A DNA stretch of 64,000 nucleotides from Jeotgalibacillus terrae (GTDB lineage: Bacteria > Bacillota > Bacilli > Bacillales > Jeotgalibacillaceae): NCBI RefSeq assembly GCF_016908195.1, contig NZ_JAFBDK010000018.1, positions 1-64,000 of the forward strand, read 5' to 3'. Positions 18,478 to 27,343 of this stretch are shown piece after piece. Below the pieces are notes generated by a model that saw only the letters and a list, made by a program, of their open reading frames with translations, searched no databases and was not told the origin of the DNA. Each line of letters starts with the position of its first letter. Position 1 is the first letter of the stretch. A program made the position numbers and the translations under genes.

Positions 18478-18952
18478 ATACGTATTACCTCCTGGTTATG
18501 TATTCGTGCACAATTAATAGTAAAAGAAAACACCGTATTTCTCCACAATATTTAGAATCTTTACAAATAATTAATACGAAAGACATTGTAAGCGGATACA
18601 TTATACGTTCTTTTTACTTATGTAACATCTCCTTTTCATAAGATTTCTATTAATGTGTATTCATGTATAAGATTACGATAGATACATCCAGGTTTTGGGG
18701 GTATAAAAGAAGGTTATGGAATATAAGATCATTTTTAATAGAAAAGCTATGTTAAAGAACAATATTGTTTTAGCACAGCTGTTGATTGCAGCGGAAGGGG
18801 GACGACTCCAGCAGGAGAAGCGTGACAGGTGAGACCCCACAGACGCGCAGCGTCGAGGAGGCTCACCGCACGCCCTGCGGAAAGCGTTCCCCCTGGAGCG
18901 GAAATCAACAGCCACCTTTAACAGAGCTTAATAGAAAAGGAGAATCAAACAT
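18478..18952. other. 475-base gap between divergent genes
   Basis: An AT-rich nuclease promoter region (about 18478-18720) shows no confident boxes. It is followed by the full repeat copy C (18751-18929). The ribosome binding site AAAGGAG of the PH-domain gene begins just after the repeat, so that gene's promoter must lie in or before the repeat. Confidence 0.5.
18751..18929 (+). repeat. Dispersed palindromic repeat, copy C (apparently full length)
   Basis: Bounded by GTTAAAG (left) and CTTTAAC (right). Inside these lie AACAATATTGTTTTAGCACAG on the left only, then CTGTTGATT / AATCAACAG inverted ends. The GC-rich core contains GCGGAAGGGGG, GACTCCAGCAGGAG, GTGAGACCCCAC, GAGGAGGCTCACCG and GCCCTGCGGAAAGCG. 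GCGGAA occurs in direct orientation near both ends. It encodes no convincing protein and is predicted to fold into long stems. Confidence 0.8.
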
Positions 18953-19318
18953 ATGGCTGACTTAACAGCAATAATGAACTGGACTTTTATCGAAGAAGTA
19001 GCGGTACCGGCAGATGTTGAAAAACTGTTCGTTGAAGGTGAAGAGGCAAAAGTGGCTTATAAGACAATCCGTGACACAGCCGTGATCACAAATAAACGCC
19101 TTTTGATCGCTGACAAGCAGGGCCTGACCGGAAAGAAAGTTGAAATCTACACGATTCCTTTTAAATCGATTGATATGTACTCTTCAGAAAACGGCGGCAC
19201 ATTCGATACGAACGCCGAGCTTGAACTGTGGACACGTTCAGGCAGATTTAAGCTGAATGTGAATAAAAAAGTAGACATCAGAAAGCTGGACCGGATCCTC
19301 GCTGAAGCTATTTTATAA
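18953..19318 (+). CDS. Bacterial PH-domain protein
   Basis: The 121-residue cytoplasmic protein covers a single bacterial pleckstrin-homology-like domain (YozO/PF08000 type). It has the segment AVITNKRLLIADKQGLTGKKVEIYTIPFKSID followed by alternating strands and a C-terminal helix. Such proteins form ring oligomers; their cellular role is not settled. AAAGGAG precedes the ATG. The gene starts 23 bases after repeat copy C and ends at a strong terminator. Confidence 0.82.
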   Translation: MADLTAIMNWTFIEEVAVPADVEKLFVEGEEAKVAYKTIRDTAVITNKRLLIADKQGLTGKKVEIYTIPFKSIDMYSSENGGTFDTNAELELWTRSGRFKLNVNKKVDIRKLDRILAEAIL

Positions 19319-19321
19319 GAC

Positions 19322-19353
19322 TAGCCCCGGCACTTATATGCCGGGGCTATTTT
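19322..19353 (+). terminator. Terminator of the PH-domain gene
   Basis: TAGCCCCGGCA / TGCCGGGGCTA perfect stem, 6-base loop, then TTTT. Lies between convergent genes. Confidence 0.88.
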
Positions 19354-19358
19354 CTACA

Positions 19359-19940
19359 CTATTTCTTTCCCATTACACCATAAAAGAAAATATTCGTAAT
19401 ATCCTCAGTTAAAGGAAGCATTTTTTCATACACATCTTCCCGCTGTACATAATCCTTCAGCATTTGTATATAGAAAATAATCGCCTCATTCGACAGGTTC
19501 TGGTCCACATATCCTTTCTTCTTCCCCTCATCAAACAATTGGATAAAGTAAGGCAGCGCCTTTTCAATATAAATCTTCTCGATGTAGTTGCCTTCTTCTG
19601 TGTACTCCTTCATTAAGTACTGATAGAACTCAGGATGAATATTTGAAGAGACCTGTTTTTTATTAAAAATAATCATCTTCACCTTTTCAGGAAAAGGCTG
19701 ATCGCTGTGAACGATCCCCTCGAACTGGTTTGATGCCTGATCTACATAATAAATAAACACGTCATGGATTAAATTATGCTTACTTTCAAAATAATTATAG
19801 ATTGTTACCTGCGATACCTGTGCTTTCCTTGCTATATCAGCGATCGATACCTTTTGAATGCCAAGTTCACTGAAAAGCTCCATAGCCGCCTGTAAGATAT
19901 GCTGTTTTTTCAATTCGCGTCTGCGCTCGAATCCATTCAT
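19359..19940 (-). CDS. TetR/AcrR family transcriptional regulator
   Basis: The 193-residue repressor has an N-terminal TetR HTH (about residues 12-58). The helix pair SIADIARKAQVSQVTIYNYF is visible, followed by a ligand-binding helical body. It is divergent from the ABC exporter genes at 20100-22597, with a 159-base shared regulatory region, which makes that exporter its likely target. The ligand is unknown. Confidence 0.88.
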   Translation of the reverse strand: MNGFERRRELKKQHILQAAMELFSELGIQKVSIADIARKAQVSQVTIYNYFESKHNLIHDVFIYYVDQASNQFEGIVHSDQPFPEKVKMIIFNKKQVSSNIHPEFYQYLMKEYTEEGNYIEKIYIEKALPYFIQLFDEGKKKGYVDQNLSNEAIIFYIQMLKDYVQREDVYEKMLPLTEDITNIFFYGVMGKK

Positions 19941-20021
19941 GCTGTCACCTCTTTAATCATCACTCTCTTATCAGTTTAATAAAAATTATGAAATTTAACA
20001 AACTTTTCGGTTCATAAAGTA

Positions 20022-20074
20022 TTGTTTTTAATGATAAATGAGTATATTATGAAATATATAAACCAATATAGTTT
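20022..20074 (+). promoter_or_regulatory. Promoter of the ABC exporter operon with possible operator
   Basis: TTGTTT (20022-20027), 17 bases, TATTAT (20045-20050). AAACCAATATAGTTT (20060-20074), an imperfect dyad just past the predicted start site, is a candidate TetR site but is weak. Confidence 0.55.
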
Positions 20075-20099
20075 AAAACTTTTAAAAGGAGGGTCTCAA

Positions 20100-20996
20100 A
20101 TGACCGTTCTTCACATTAACCAATTATCAAAACGATTTGGAAAGTTCCAGGCGTTAAAGGATGTCAGCTTCTCAATTGAAAAAGGTGAAATTTTCGGTTT
20201 TATCGGACCAAACGGTGCTGGCAAATCAACGACGATCCGGACGCTGCTCGGGATCCTGAAGCCTTCTTCAGGCAGTGCCTCAATATTCGGTATGGATGTC
20301 TGGAAGGAATCTGTCTCTATACATGAAAGAATTGCTTATGTGCCGGGGGATGCAAATCTGTGGCCGAATCTGACAGGCGGAGAAGTCATTGATTTATTTT
20401 TGAAATTGCGGGGCAGCCACAAGCCTGAAAAGAAACAGGAGCTGATTGAGCGCTTCCAGCTTGATCCTTCAAAAAAATGCCGTACTTATTCAAAAGGAAA
20501 CCGCCAGAAGGTGGCACTTGTTGCTGCATTTGCTTCTGACGCTGAACTGTTCATACTTGATGAACCGACTTCAGGACTCGATCCGCTGATGGAGCGCGTG
20601 TTTCAGGAATGTGTGCTGGAAGCCAAATCACAAGGCAAAAGCGTATTGCTTTCAAGTCATATCCTCTCGGAAGTTGAACGCCTGTGTGACCGTGTAGCAA
20701 TCATCAGGCAGGGTGAAATAATAGAGTCAGGGTCACTCGAGGAAATGCGCCACCTTACAAGAACAAACTTAGTCATAGAAACGAAGGAACCGTTGAACGG
20801 CATCAGCAGTATGACTGGGGTGCATACAGTCAAAGAAACTGAAAAAGGAACTGCCCTGCAGGTGGATGCTGAAGCACTGGATGAAGTCATAAAAAAGGTA
20901 AGTACACTTGGCATTGTCAGGCTTGAAAGCACTCCACCGACACTTGAAGATCTGTTTATGCGTCATTATGAAGGGACAGGAAGTGATCAGGCATGA
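20100..20996 (+). CDS. ABC exporter ATP-binding subunit
   Basis: The 298-residue ATPase powers the integral membrane subunit encoded next. Walker A is GPNGAGKST (36-44), the signature is the variant SKGNRQ (131-136), Walker B is LFILDE with catalytic Glu155, and the switch His lies in LLSSHIL. A C-terminal extension beyond the ATPase core is typical of drug/antibiotic exporters. The start is the ATG behind AAAGGAGGGTCTCAA; a longer open frame upstream overlaps the promoter and is rejected. The last four bases overlap the permease start (ATGA). Confidence 0.92.
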   Translation: MTVLHINQLSKRFGKFQALKDVSFSIEKGEIFGFIGPNGAGKSTTIRTLLGILKPSSGSASIFGMDVWKESVSIHERIAYVPGDANLWPNLTGGEVIDLFLKLRGSHKPEKKQELIERFQLDPSKKCRTYSKGNRQKVALVAAFASDAELFILDEPTSGLDPLMERVFQECVLEAKSQGKSVLLSSHILSEVERLCDRVAIIRQGEIIESGSLEEMRHLTRTNLVIETKEPLNGISSMTGVHTVKETEKGTALQVDAEALDEVIKKVSTLGIVRLESTPPTLEDLFMRHYEGTGSDQA

Positions 20997-22597
20997 GCCT
21001 TAAACCATTTTATCAAACAGGGTCACTCATTAAATTCTATTTACGGACAGATTTTCTCAAAATACTGATCTGGACGATCTCAATTACCGCTTTGACTATG
21101 TTAACTGCCTGGGCATTTGAAGATCTGTACCCATCTGAAGCGGAACGGCTTGCGATTGCTGAAACCATGAAGAACCCTGCAATGACTGCAATGGTTGGAC
21201 CCGGATATGGTATTGAGAATTACACCACCGGCGCAATGATGGCTCATCAAATGCTATTATTTACAGCGATCCTTGCTGCTGTCATGACTATACTGATGAC
21301 AGCGAAGCACACACGGGGAGATGAAGAGGATGGAAGGGCTGAAATGATCAGTTCACTTCCTGCAGGACGTCTGGCGCCACTTACTTCTGTTCTTGCAGTG
21401 GTTGGTCTGTCACAGCTTTTACTGGCTGTTTCAATCGGCACAGCTTTGAGTGGACTGAATATAGAATCAATGCCACCGGGTGCTTCATTTTTATATGGAG
21501 CAGCGATTGGTGGAACAGGGTTGTTTTTCGCAGGTGTGACAGCAGTATTTGCCCAACTGAGTGAGAGCAGCCGCGGAACGTCCGGTTTTGCGTTTCTCAT
21601 ACTGGGCGTGTCTTACCTTGTAAGAGCGATCGGGGACGTCAGTATGGAAACTCTGTCCTGGCTCTCACCGCTCGGGTGGGCATTAAAAACAGAAGTTTAC
21701 GTCAGTAACCTGGTTTCTCCACTGGTTCTTCTGAGTGCAGGAAGCTCAGCACTGGCCCTGGCTGCATTCGGACTGATGTTAAAGAGGGACCTCGGCAGCG
21801 GGATGCTTCCGTCTAAACCAGGACGCAGTAATGCTTCTCCCCTGTTACTCAGCCCGTTCGGACTTGCCCTTCGACTGCTGAGAACCAGTGTGATCGTATG
21901 GGCAGTCGCCCTGATGGCAATTGGCGCATCATACGGATCGGTACTTGGCGATCTGGAATCATTTTTTTCAAGCAACGAGATGCTCAGTAATATGGTGAAT
22001 GCGACTGGCGGACTGAGCTTAACAGAGCAGTTCATCTCCATGCTGATGGCGATTATGTCGATGATGGCTGCAGTACCGGCGCTGATGTTTTTCTACAAAT
22101 TAAAATCTGAAGAAAACAAAAGCCGGATGGAGAACATCTATGCACGTGCCGTTTCAAGACAAAAGGTGTTTTTAAGCTATCTTGCAGTCGCTGTCGTGTT
22201 CGGGTCACTCATGATGATCATTGCTACCGTGAGCCTGTGGGGTGCTTCAGTATCTGTAATGGAAGAACCATTAGGCTTTGCTGTGGTGCTAAAATCCGGA
22301 CTTGTCTATCTGCCTGCGATCTGGGTCATGATCGGCATCGGTGCAGTGTTTACAGGAATCAAACCAGGCTTAACCGGCCTTGCCTGGGGATATTTAATTT
22401 ATTCTTTTCTTGTCGTATACCTTGGCGGACTGCTCCAGCTACCCGATTGGCCGGGCCAGCTTTCACCGTTTGGTCATGTACCGCAGATCCCGGGAGAGGA
22501 AATCAGCTGGCTGTCGCTGATGATATTGACAGTGATTTCATTAGCCTTAACGATCGTTGGCTTAAGAGGTTATCAGCAAAGAGATCTAAAGGGTTAA
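20993..22597 (+). CDS. ABC exporter permease subunit
   Basis: The 534-residue protein has about 12 predicted hydrophobic segments in two homologous halves (N-half through about 245, C-half from about 285). This resembles the polyketide-antibiotic exporter class (tetronasin-type TnrB3-like) found next to TetR regulators in Firmicutes. It overlaps the ATPase gene by four bases and ends in a strong terminator. A TetR-ABC-permease module for xenobiotic or peptide export is the likely assignment; the substrate is not predictable. Confidence 0.85.
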   Translation: MSLKPFYQTGSLIKFYLRTDFLKILIWTISITALTMLTAWAFEDLYPSEAERLAIAETMKNPAMTAMVGPGYGIENYTTGAMMAHQMLLFTAILAAVMTILMTAKHTRGDEEDGRAEMISSLPAGRLAPLTSVLAVVGLSQLLLAVSIGTALSGLNIESMPPGASFLYGAAIGGTGLFFAGVTAVFAQLSESSRGTSGFAFLILGVSYLVRAIGDVSMETLSWLSPLGWALKTEVYVSNLVSPLVLLSAGSSALALAAFGLMLKRDLGSGMLPSKPGRSNASPLLLSPFGLALRLLRTSVIVWAVALMAIGASYGSVLGDLESFFSSNEMLSNMVNATGGLSLTEQFISMLMAIMSMMAAVPALMFFYKLKSEENKSRMENIYARAVSRQKVFLSYLAVAVVFGSLMMIIATVSLWGASVSVMEEPLGFAVVLKSGLVYLPAIWVMIGIGAVFTGIKPGLTGLAWGYLIYSFLVVYLGGLLQLPDWPGQLSPFGHVPQIPGEEISWLSLMILTVISLALTIVGLRGYQQRDLKG

Positions 22598-22622
22598 ACC
22601 AAACGCCAGGCGTTTGGTTTTT
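22596..22622 (+). terminator. Terminator of the ABC exporter operon
   Basis: AAACCAAACGCC-A-GGCGTTTGGTTT followed by TT: 12-bp stem overlapping the permease stop. Confidence 0.9.
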
Positions 22623-22685
22623 CCTTGTTTTATACAGCCTTTCGTCCTATTATTAAGCTATACAATTATAATAGGAGTGCAGTCA

Positions 22686-24794
22686 GTGAAAAAAATGATT
22701 CTGCTTATTATTTTGCCTTTGATTCTTTTTGTACCGCTGACGATTTGGTTTTTCTCTTCCTTTCAAGTTAATGATGCTCCTGCCCAGGCAGAGCATAATG
22801 GCATAAAGTACCCGGCGAGAATCACCGGTGATTCTTATGAAGTGTACCGTGATAATCAATGGGAACCTATGACAATCAAGGGTGTCAATATGGGTATGGC
22901 CAAGCCGGGAACATTCCCTGGAGAAGCAGGTATTACAAGAGAAGAGTATGATCACTGGTTTGAAATGATTGGTGAAATGAATGCAAATACGATTCGCGTG
23001 TATACGCTTCATCCACCTGCCTTTTATGATGCGTTGGCTGACTACAATGCTAGTGCCACGAAGCCTCTTTACGTGATCCACGGTGTATGGGCTGATGAAG
23101 AGCCGCTCATTGAAACACTTGACGCTTTTAACACTGAAAGTACTGAATCTTTCCAAAAAGAGATCAGTCAGATTGCCGATGTTATCCATGGTAACGCAGA
23201 GATTGAACCTGAACCCGGACATGCTTCAGGAACGTATGAAAGTGATGTTTCTCCTTATATCATTGGTTGGATGATCGGAATAGAGTGGTATCCGCTGATG
23301 GTTGATAATATGAAACAAATGTACCCGGATCTGCCTCAATTCAGCGGAAAGCATATTGTTACTGAAAATGCAGAGCCAATGGAAATATGGCTTGCAGAGC
23401 AATTCGAATTTTTAGCAGACTATGAAATCAATGAATATCAGAGTATGAGACCGCTCAGTTTTACCAACTGGGTAACAACTGATAACCTCGATCAGCCTGC
23501 TGAGCCTTCTGAAGAAGAAGATATGGCTGCGGTTGACCCAAATTTAATCAATGTAACCGGTGATATAGCAGAGGCCGGGATGTTCGCCTCTTATCATGTT
23601 TACCCGTATTATCCAGATTTTTTGAACCTGGAGGAGCGCTATACGGAGTATATAGATCACAGGGGTGAACGAAATAATTATGCCGGTTATCTGAATGATC
23701 TAAAAGATAGTCATACCCTGCCAATTCTTATTTCTGAATTCGGCATACCTGCTTCAAGAGGTATGACGCACAAAAATCCTTTTGGGTGGAATCAGGGCTT
23801 TATCGAGGAAAAAGAACAGGGTGAGATTCTGACGCGATTATACGAGGATATGATGGAGCTTGATATGCTCGGCGGGCTGGTCTTTACCTGGCAGGATGAA
23901 TGGTTCAAGCGCACCTGGAATACAATGGATTACGATAACCCTGACAGACGTCCTTTCTGGTCAAACGCGCAGACAAATGAGCAGCAGTTCGGGCTATTGA
24001 GTTTTGACCGCCACCTTGGAAAAGTCAATGGAAAACGTGATGAAGAAGCGGTAACCCTCGGAGAGTATAGCGGTGCAGTAGAAGATCTCAGCGTTTTACA
24101 TGATGAGCGTTATCTGTATATGCAGCTGTCATTACCCGACCTGTCAGAAGATTTCTGGCAGGATCAGTCACTTGACCTTTATTTCAGTATTCGTCCTGAT
24201 CAGGGAATAGGAACTGAAAAAGGGAAAACAGACTTCAGGGCACGTATTAACGGCACGAAAGGCAAGCTCGAAATTGCAGGTGATTACGATTCGTTTTATG
24301 TTGAGTATGCTGAGAAACTGAATATGATTCCAGCAAATGAAGAACTAGACGAGTTTCACCCAATCAGACTTGCATTAAACAGGGAATTCATAAGACCTGA
24401 TACGAACGAAGTCATGCCGTTTGAGAGTTATGAAACAGGCGTACTGAAATTTGGAATCGGCGATCCTGATCATGAAGAATATGATTCGTTGGCTGACTAT
24501 TACTATACAGAAGAAGGGCTTTTTGAAATCAGAATCCCGTGGATGCTGCTGAACGCCCGGGATCCGAGCCAAATGGAGTTTATTGGAGACATGCGTGAAG
24601 ACGGTATTTCTGCTTCGATGACAGTGGAGGATATCCGATTGTCAGCAGCAGTTATCCAAAATGACAGTCAATCTGTCATTGAACAGACACCTTTTGAATC
24701 ATATTCCTGGGAAAAATGGAATCTCCCTGAATATGAAGAGCGTCTGAAAGATTCTTATTACATGATGCAGGAACATTTCAGTACAATAGAATAA
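22686..24794 (+). CDS. Membrane-anchored TIM-barrel glycoside hydrolase-like protein
   Basis: The 702-residue protein probably acts on a surface polysaccharide. One N-terminal membrane segment (about 5-23) anchors a clan-GH-A-like TIM barrel. NTIRVYTLHPPAFYDAL (about 101-117) is a typical beta-2/beta-3 stretch. Glu200 in IGIEWYP sits where the acid/base is expected and Glu351 in LISEFGIP where the nucleophile is expected. The last 230 residues form a beta-sandwich resembling CBM9/DOMON modules. The start is GTG behind ATAGGAG; the open frame continues upstream into the previous terminator. It is convergent with the glycosyltransferase operon, so a role in trimming or remodelling that polymer is inferred. 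The exact GH family is uncertain. Confidence 0.75.
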   Translation: MKKMILLIILPLILFVPLTIWFFSSFQVNDAPAQAEHNGIKYPARITGDSYEVYRDNQWEPMTIKGVNMGMAKPGTFPGEAGITREEYDHWFEMIGEMNANTIRVYTLHPPAFYDALADYNASATKPLYVIHGVWADEEPLIETLDAFNTESTESFQKEISQIADVIHGNAEIEPEPGHASGTYESDVSPYIIGWMIGIEWYPLMVDNMKQMYPDLPQFSGKHIVTENAEPMEIWLAEQFEFLADYEINEYQSMRPLSFTNWVTTDNLDQPAEPSEEEDMAAVDPNLINVTGDIAEAGMFASYHVYPYYPDFLNLEERYTEYIDHRGERNNYAGYLNDLKDSHTLPILISEFGIPASRGMTHKNPFGWNQGFIEEKEQGEILTRLYEDMMELDMLGGLVFTWQDEWFKRTWNTMDYDNPDRRPFWSNAQTNEQQFGLLSFDRHLGKVNGKRDEEAVTLGEYSGAVEDLSVLHDERYLYMQLSLPDLSEDFWQDQSLDLYFSIRPDQGIGTEKGKTDFRARINGTKGKLEIAGDYDSFYVEYAEKLNMIPANEELDEFHPIRLALNREFIRPDTNEVMPFESYETGVLKFGIGDPDHEEYDSLADYYYTEEGLFEIRIPWMLLNARDPSQMEFIGDMREDGISASMTVEDIRLSAAVIQNDSQSVIEQTPFESYSWEKWNLPEYEERLKDSYYMMQEHFSTIE

Positions 24795-24854
24795 TCAAAC
24801 GAATGCGCAACGAACCCCACAATTTTATACAAAATTCTGTGCAGTGAAAAGATT

Positions 24855-24884
24855 AAAGAGCCTGAGATTTGTCCCAGGCTCTTT
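24855..24884. terminator. Bidirectional terminator
   Basis: AAAGAGCCTG / CAGGCTCTTT, 10-base loop, between the hydrolase gene (+) and the glycosyltransferase gene (-). Confidence 0.82.
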
Positions 24885-24893
24885 CGTTCGTCA

Positions 24894-26315
24894 TTATGCT
24901 GCCTCTTCTTCAGAAATGCCTTTTCGCTGCATGTTACCCCATGATCCTTTCCCGCGGATTGCTGCAATCAGCCCCTCACATCTCCACAGAACTGTTAATG
25001 GACGATACCAGAAAGCTTCTGACAATGACCAGATAAATAGCTTCAGCAAGCTTTTGACATCCGGATATTTATGATACGTCCACTCCTCCAGCAATACAGC
25101 TAAACTCGAAATCAATGAACCGTAAAGTACGGTGGCTGTGAACATAACAAACGTGATTTCCCAGGAAATAAAGGCAAATAACAGCCCGGCAACGATGATG
25201 ATATAGCCAGTCAATTCGAAAATTGCACTTAACAGCTCTACAAACAAATAGTATGGAAGTGCAAATAAGCCAATTCCTTTATATTTTGGATTGAACAGCA
25301 TGGACCTGTGTGTCCATAACGTTTCAGTCAGTCCTCGCTGCCACCTTCTTCTCTGCGATCTCAGAGAAGAAACAGTCGAAGGCGCCTCAGTCCAGCACAC
25401 AGGATCCTGAATATACTCAATTCGCTGATCAGACCTTTCGTCTTTGATTGACTTGTGCATCCTTACAATCAATTCCATATCCTCACCGACTGTATCGACT
25501 TTATATCCACCAGCCTTAATGACACGGTTTTTTTCAAATACACCAAATGCACCTGAGACAATAAGCAGCATATTCATTCTGCTTAGTCCAAGACGACCGA
25601 TTAAAAAAGCTCTGAAATATTCTATGATTTGCATCAGCACAATCGGTGTTTTAGGCAAAGCAACCTTCTCCACTTCACTCCGGACAATTCTTGATCCATT
25701 TGCAATTCTGACCGTCCCGCCTGTAGCCGTCACCTTTCCATTCGAGTCGATAATAGGCTTCATTGTTTTTAAAAGCGCATCCCGATCTAATAAGGAATCC
25801 CCATCTATCGCTGCGAAGTAGGGGTATTTAGAAAAGTTGATACCTGCATTCAGTGCATCAGCTTTACCCCCATTTTGCTTTTGGATTAAAAAAAGATGTG
25901 GAAACAGTGTAGACTGATAAGCCCGCTCAACCGGTTGAGTATCAAAATAGCGGCGGATAGCTAAATCTATTTCCTTCATTCTGAATTCAGCGATCACTTT
26001 TTCACTCGTCTGGTCAGAAGAGCCATCATCAATGATAATCACTTCAAACTGAGGATAATTGAGCGCGAGCATTGATCGTGCGGTGCTCACCACGCCAACT
26101 TCTTCATTGTAGGCAGGGACCAAAACAGAAATTGGAAACGTGTCTTTATTCATTGATATTTCTTCGATATGTGCTTCACGATTCAGCTGCCGCTCTTTTT
26201 TGATACGGGGACCAGCCACCAGAAACATACCAATATACAAAAGAGAGACTGAAGCCATATAAATAATAATCATTATGGCTGCTATGTTCACAATCCAACT
26301 CAGCCATTCCATCAC
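24894..26315 (-). CDS. Processive family 2 glycosyltransferase (polysaccharide synthase)
   Basis: The 473-residue membrane synthase probably polymerises and extrudes an exopolysaccharide. One N-terminal membrane segment (about 12-35) precedes the GT-A domain, with IDDGSSDQ (Asp96-Asp97), AIDGDS (Asp171, Asp173), VGEDMEL (Glu278-Asp279, putative base) and QRRRWQRG (321-328), the Q(Q/R)xRW signature of processive synthases. Several membrane segments follow (about 345-420). It resembles PgaC/hyaluronan/cellulose-synthase-like enzymes; the sugar is not predictable. There is no PilZ domain. It is the last gene of a three-gene operon. GTG at 26315 or ATG at 26312 could start it; AGGAG spacing favours GTG. 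The upstream gene's TGA overlaps. Confidence 0.88.
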   Translation of the reverse strand: MMEWLSWIVNIAAIMIIIYMASVSLLYIGMFLVAGPRIKKERQLNREAHIEEISMNKDTFPISVLVPAYNEEVGVVSTARSMLALNYPQFEVIIIDDGSSDQTSEKVIAEFRMKEIDLAIRRYFDTQPVERAYQSTLFPHLFLIQKQNGGKADALNAGINFSKYPYFAAIDGDSLLDRDALLKTMKPIIDSNGKVTATGGTVRIANGSRIVRSEVEKVALPKTPIVLMQIIEYFRAFLIGRLGLSRMNMLLIVSGAFGVFEKNRVIKAGGYKVDTVGEDMELIVRMHKSIKDERSDQRIEYIQDPVCWTEAPSTVSSLRSQRRRWQRGLTETLWTHRSMLFNPKYKGIGLFALPYYLFVELLSAIFELTGYIIIVAGLLFAFISWEITFVMFTATVLYGSLISSLAVLLEEWTYHKYPDVKSLLKLFIWSLSEAFWYRPLTVLWRCEGLIAAIRGKGSWGNMQRKGISEEEAA

Positions 26316-27343
26316 CCGCTCACTCCTGTCTTTAAAGTCTGAAGCTGTCTGGCCATTTCTCTTGCATATAAGTCTTCATGGCCCTCAGCAGCAAAAGTCA
26401 ATAAGATCTCCCCATCCGGCATCTGTTTAAGGGCTTCACAAGCCGCAAAGCGCACCCACCAGTTCGAATCTCCAGCAAGTTTCATCAAGGTGGTTGAATA
26501 ACGTGTAAGCTGCAGGATGCCTGCCAGACGGGCTCCAAACATTCTTTCTTCCCACACTGCTGAATCAAGGAATAATGAGAGACTATCTGCAGATGAGATA
26601 TAACGGTACTGACATAATGCAGCGAGTGACTTCAGCCTGATTTCTTTATCCTTATGAGTAATGTGTTGTTCAACATAAGGAAGGTGTTCATAATAACCCG
26701 TTTCACCAAAGTAAGAAATCATGCCTGTTTTAACTGACTCCGGAAGTGATTCTTCTTTTTTCAGATCCTCCAGAGATTCTGCAGGCATCCTTCTTAAAAG
26801 CTCCTTAATAAACCCCATTGAGAAAAGTTCTTCACTTAAGAGCTGTATAAGCTCTTTCTCTCCAAAGCGGGCAAGAACACGCAGTGACTGTCTATATTCT
26901 TCGTCCCTGTTCTGTAAAGTGAAAAAATGTTTTTTCACATCTGTCTGAAGCGTATTCATCGTAAAGTCTTCAATGTAATAAAGCGTATTGACCCGTTCTG
27001 CCCAGCTCCCTTTTTTCAATACAGTACGATAATATTCCGACAGGTACTTGTCAGCAGTGACCTGCATTCGTTGCTGATCACCTGCACCTTTAATATTGGA
27101 GGCATACCCTGAAAGGAGCTTCTCCATTACGCGGATACGTGTTTTCTCATCTGAAGGCAGTTCAGGCTCCTGATCAGACTCTCCGGATAAAAAAGCCAGA
27201 TATGGATTCAGGACCTGATGATAAGCATGTATCATACTATTGTCGTTTCGGATCCCTTTTTGCTTTGATAATGACAAATAAATCAGCAGGATGATCTGCA
27301 GCAGCAGGAATGTCCCTGAAATCCATAACACAACAGTTACCAT
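26312..27343 (-). CDS. HEAT-repeat membrane protein of the polysaccharide operon
   Basis: The 343-residue protein has one N-terminal membrane segment (about 5-25) and an all-helical body. Paired helices such as LKSLAALCQYRYISSADSL and WVRFAACEALKQMPDGEIL in the C-terminal half are typical HEAT/armadillo units. No catalytic motif is seen. It is sandwiched between, and overlaps by 1-4 bases, the c-di-GMP regulator gene (TAATG junction) and the synthase gene. It is a likely adaptor linking the regulator to the synthase complex; that role is inferred from position and fold only. Confidence 0.78.
   Translation of the reverse strand: MVTVVLWISGTFLLLQIILLIYLSLSKQKGIRNDNSMIHAYHQVLNPYLAFLSGESDQEPELPSDEKTRIRVMEKLLSGYASNIKGAGDQQRMQVTADKYLSEYYRTVLKKGSWAERVNTLYYIEDFTMNTLQTDVKKHFFTLQNRDEEYRQSLRVLARFGEKELIQLLSEELFSMGFIKELLRRMPAESLEDLKKEESLPESVKTGMISYFGETGYYEHLPYVEQHITHKDKEIRLKSLAALCQYRYISSADSLSLFLDSAVWEERMFGARLAGILQLTRYSTTLMKLAGDSNWWVRFAACEALKQMPDGEILLTFAAEGHEDLYAREMARQLQTLKTGVSG

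Noticed and set aside
18673-18915. Minus-strand 80-codon frame in the nuclease-PH gap
   Set aside because: It is a translation of the GC-rich core of repeat copy C. No ribosome binding site, and other copies do not keep the frame.
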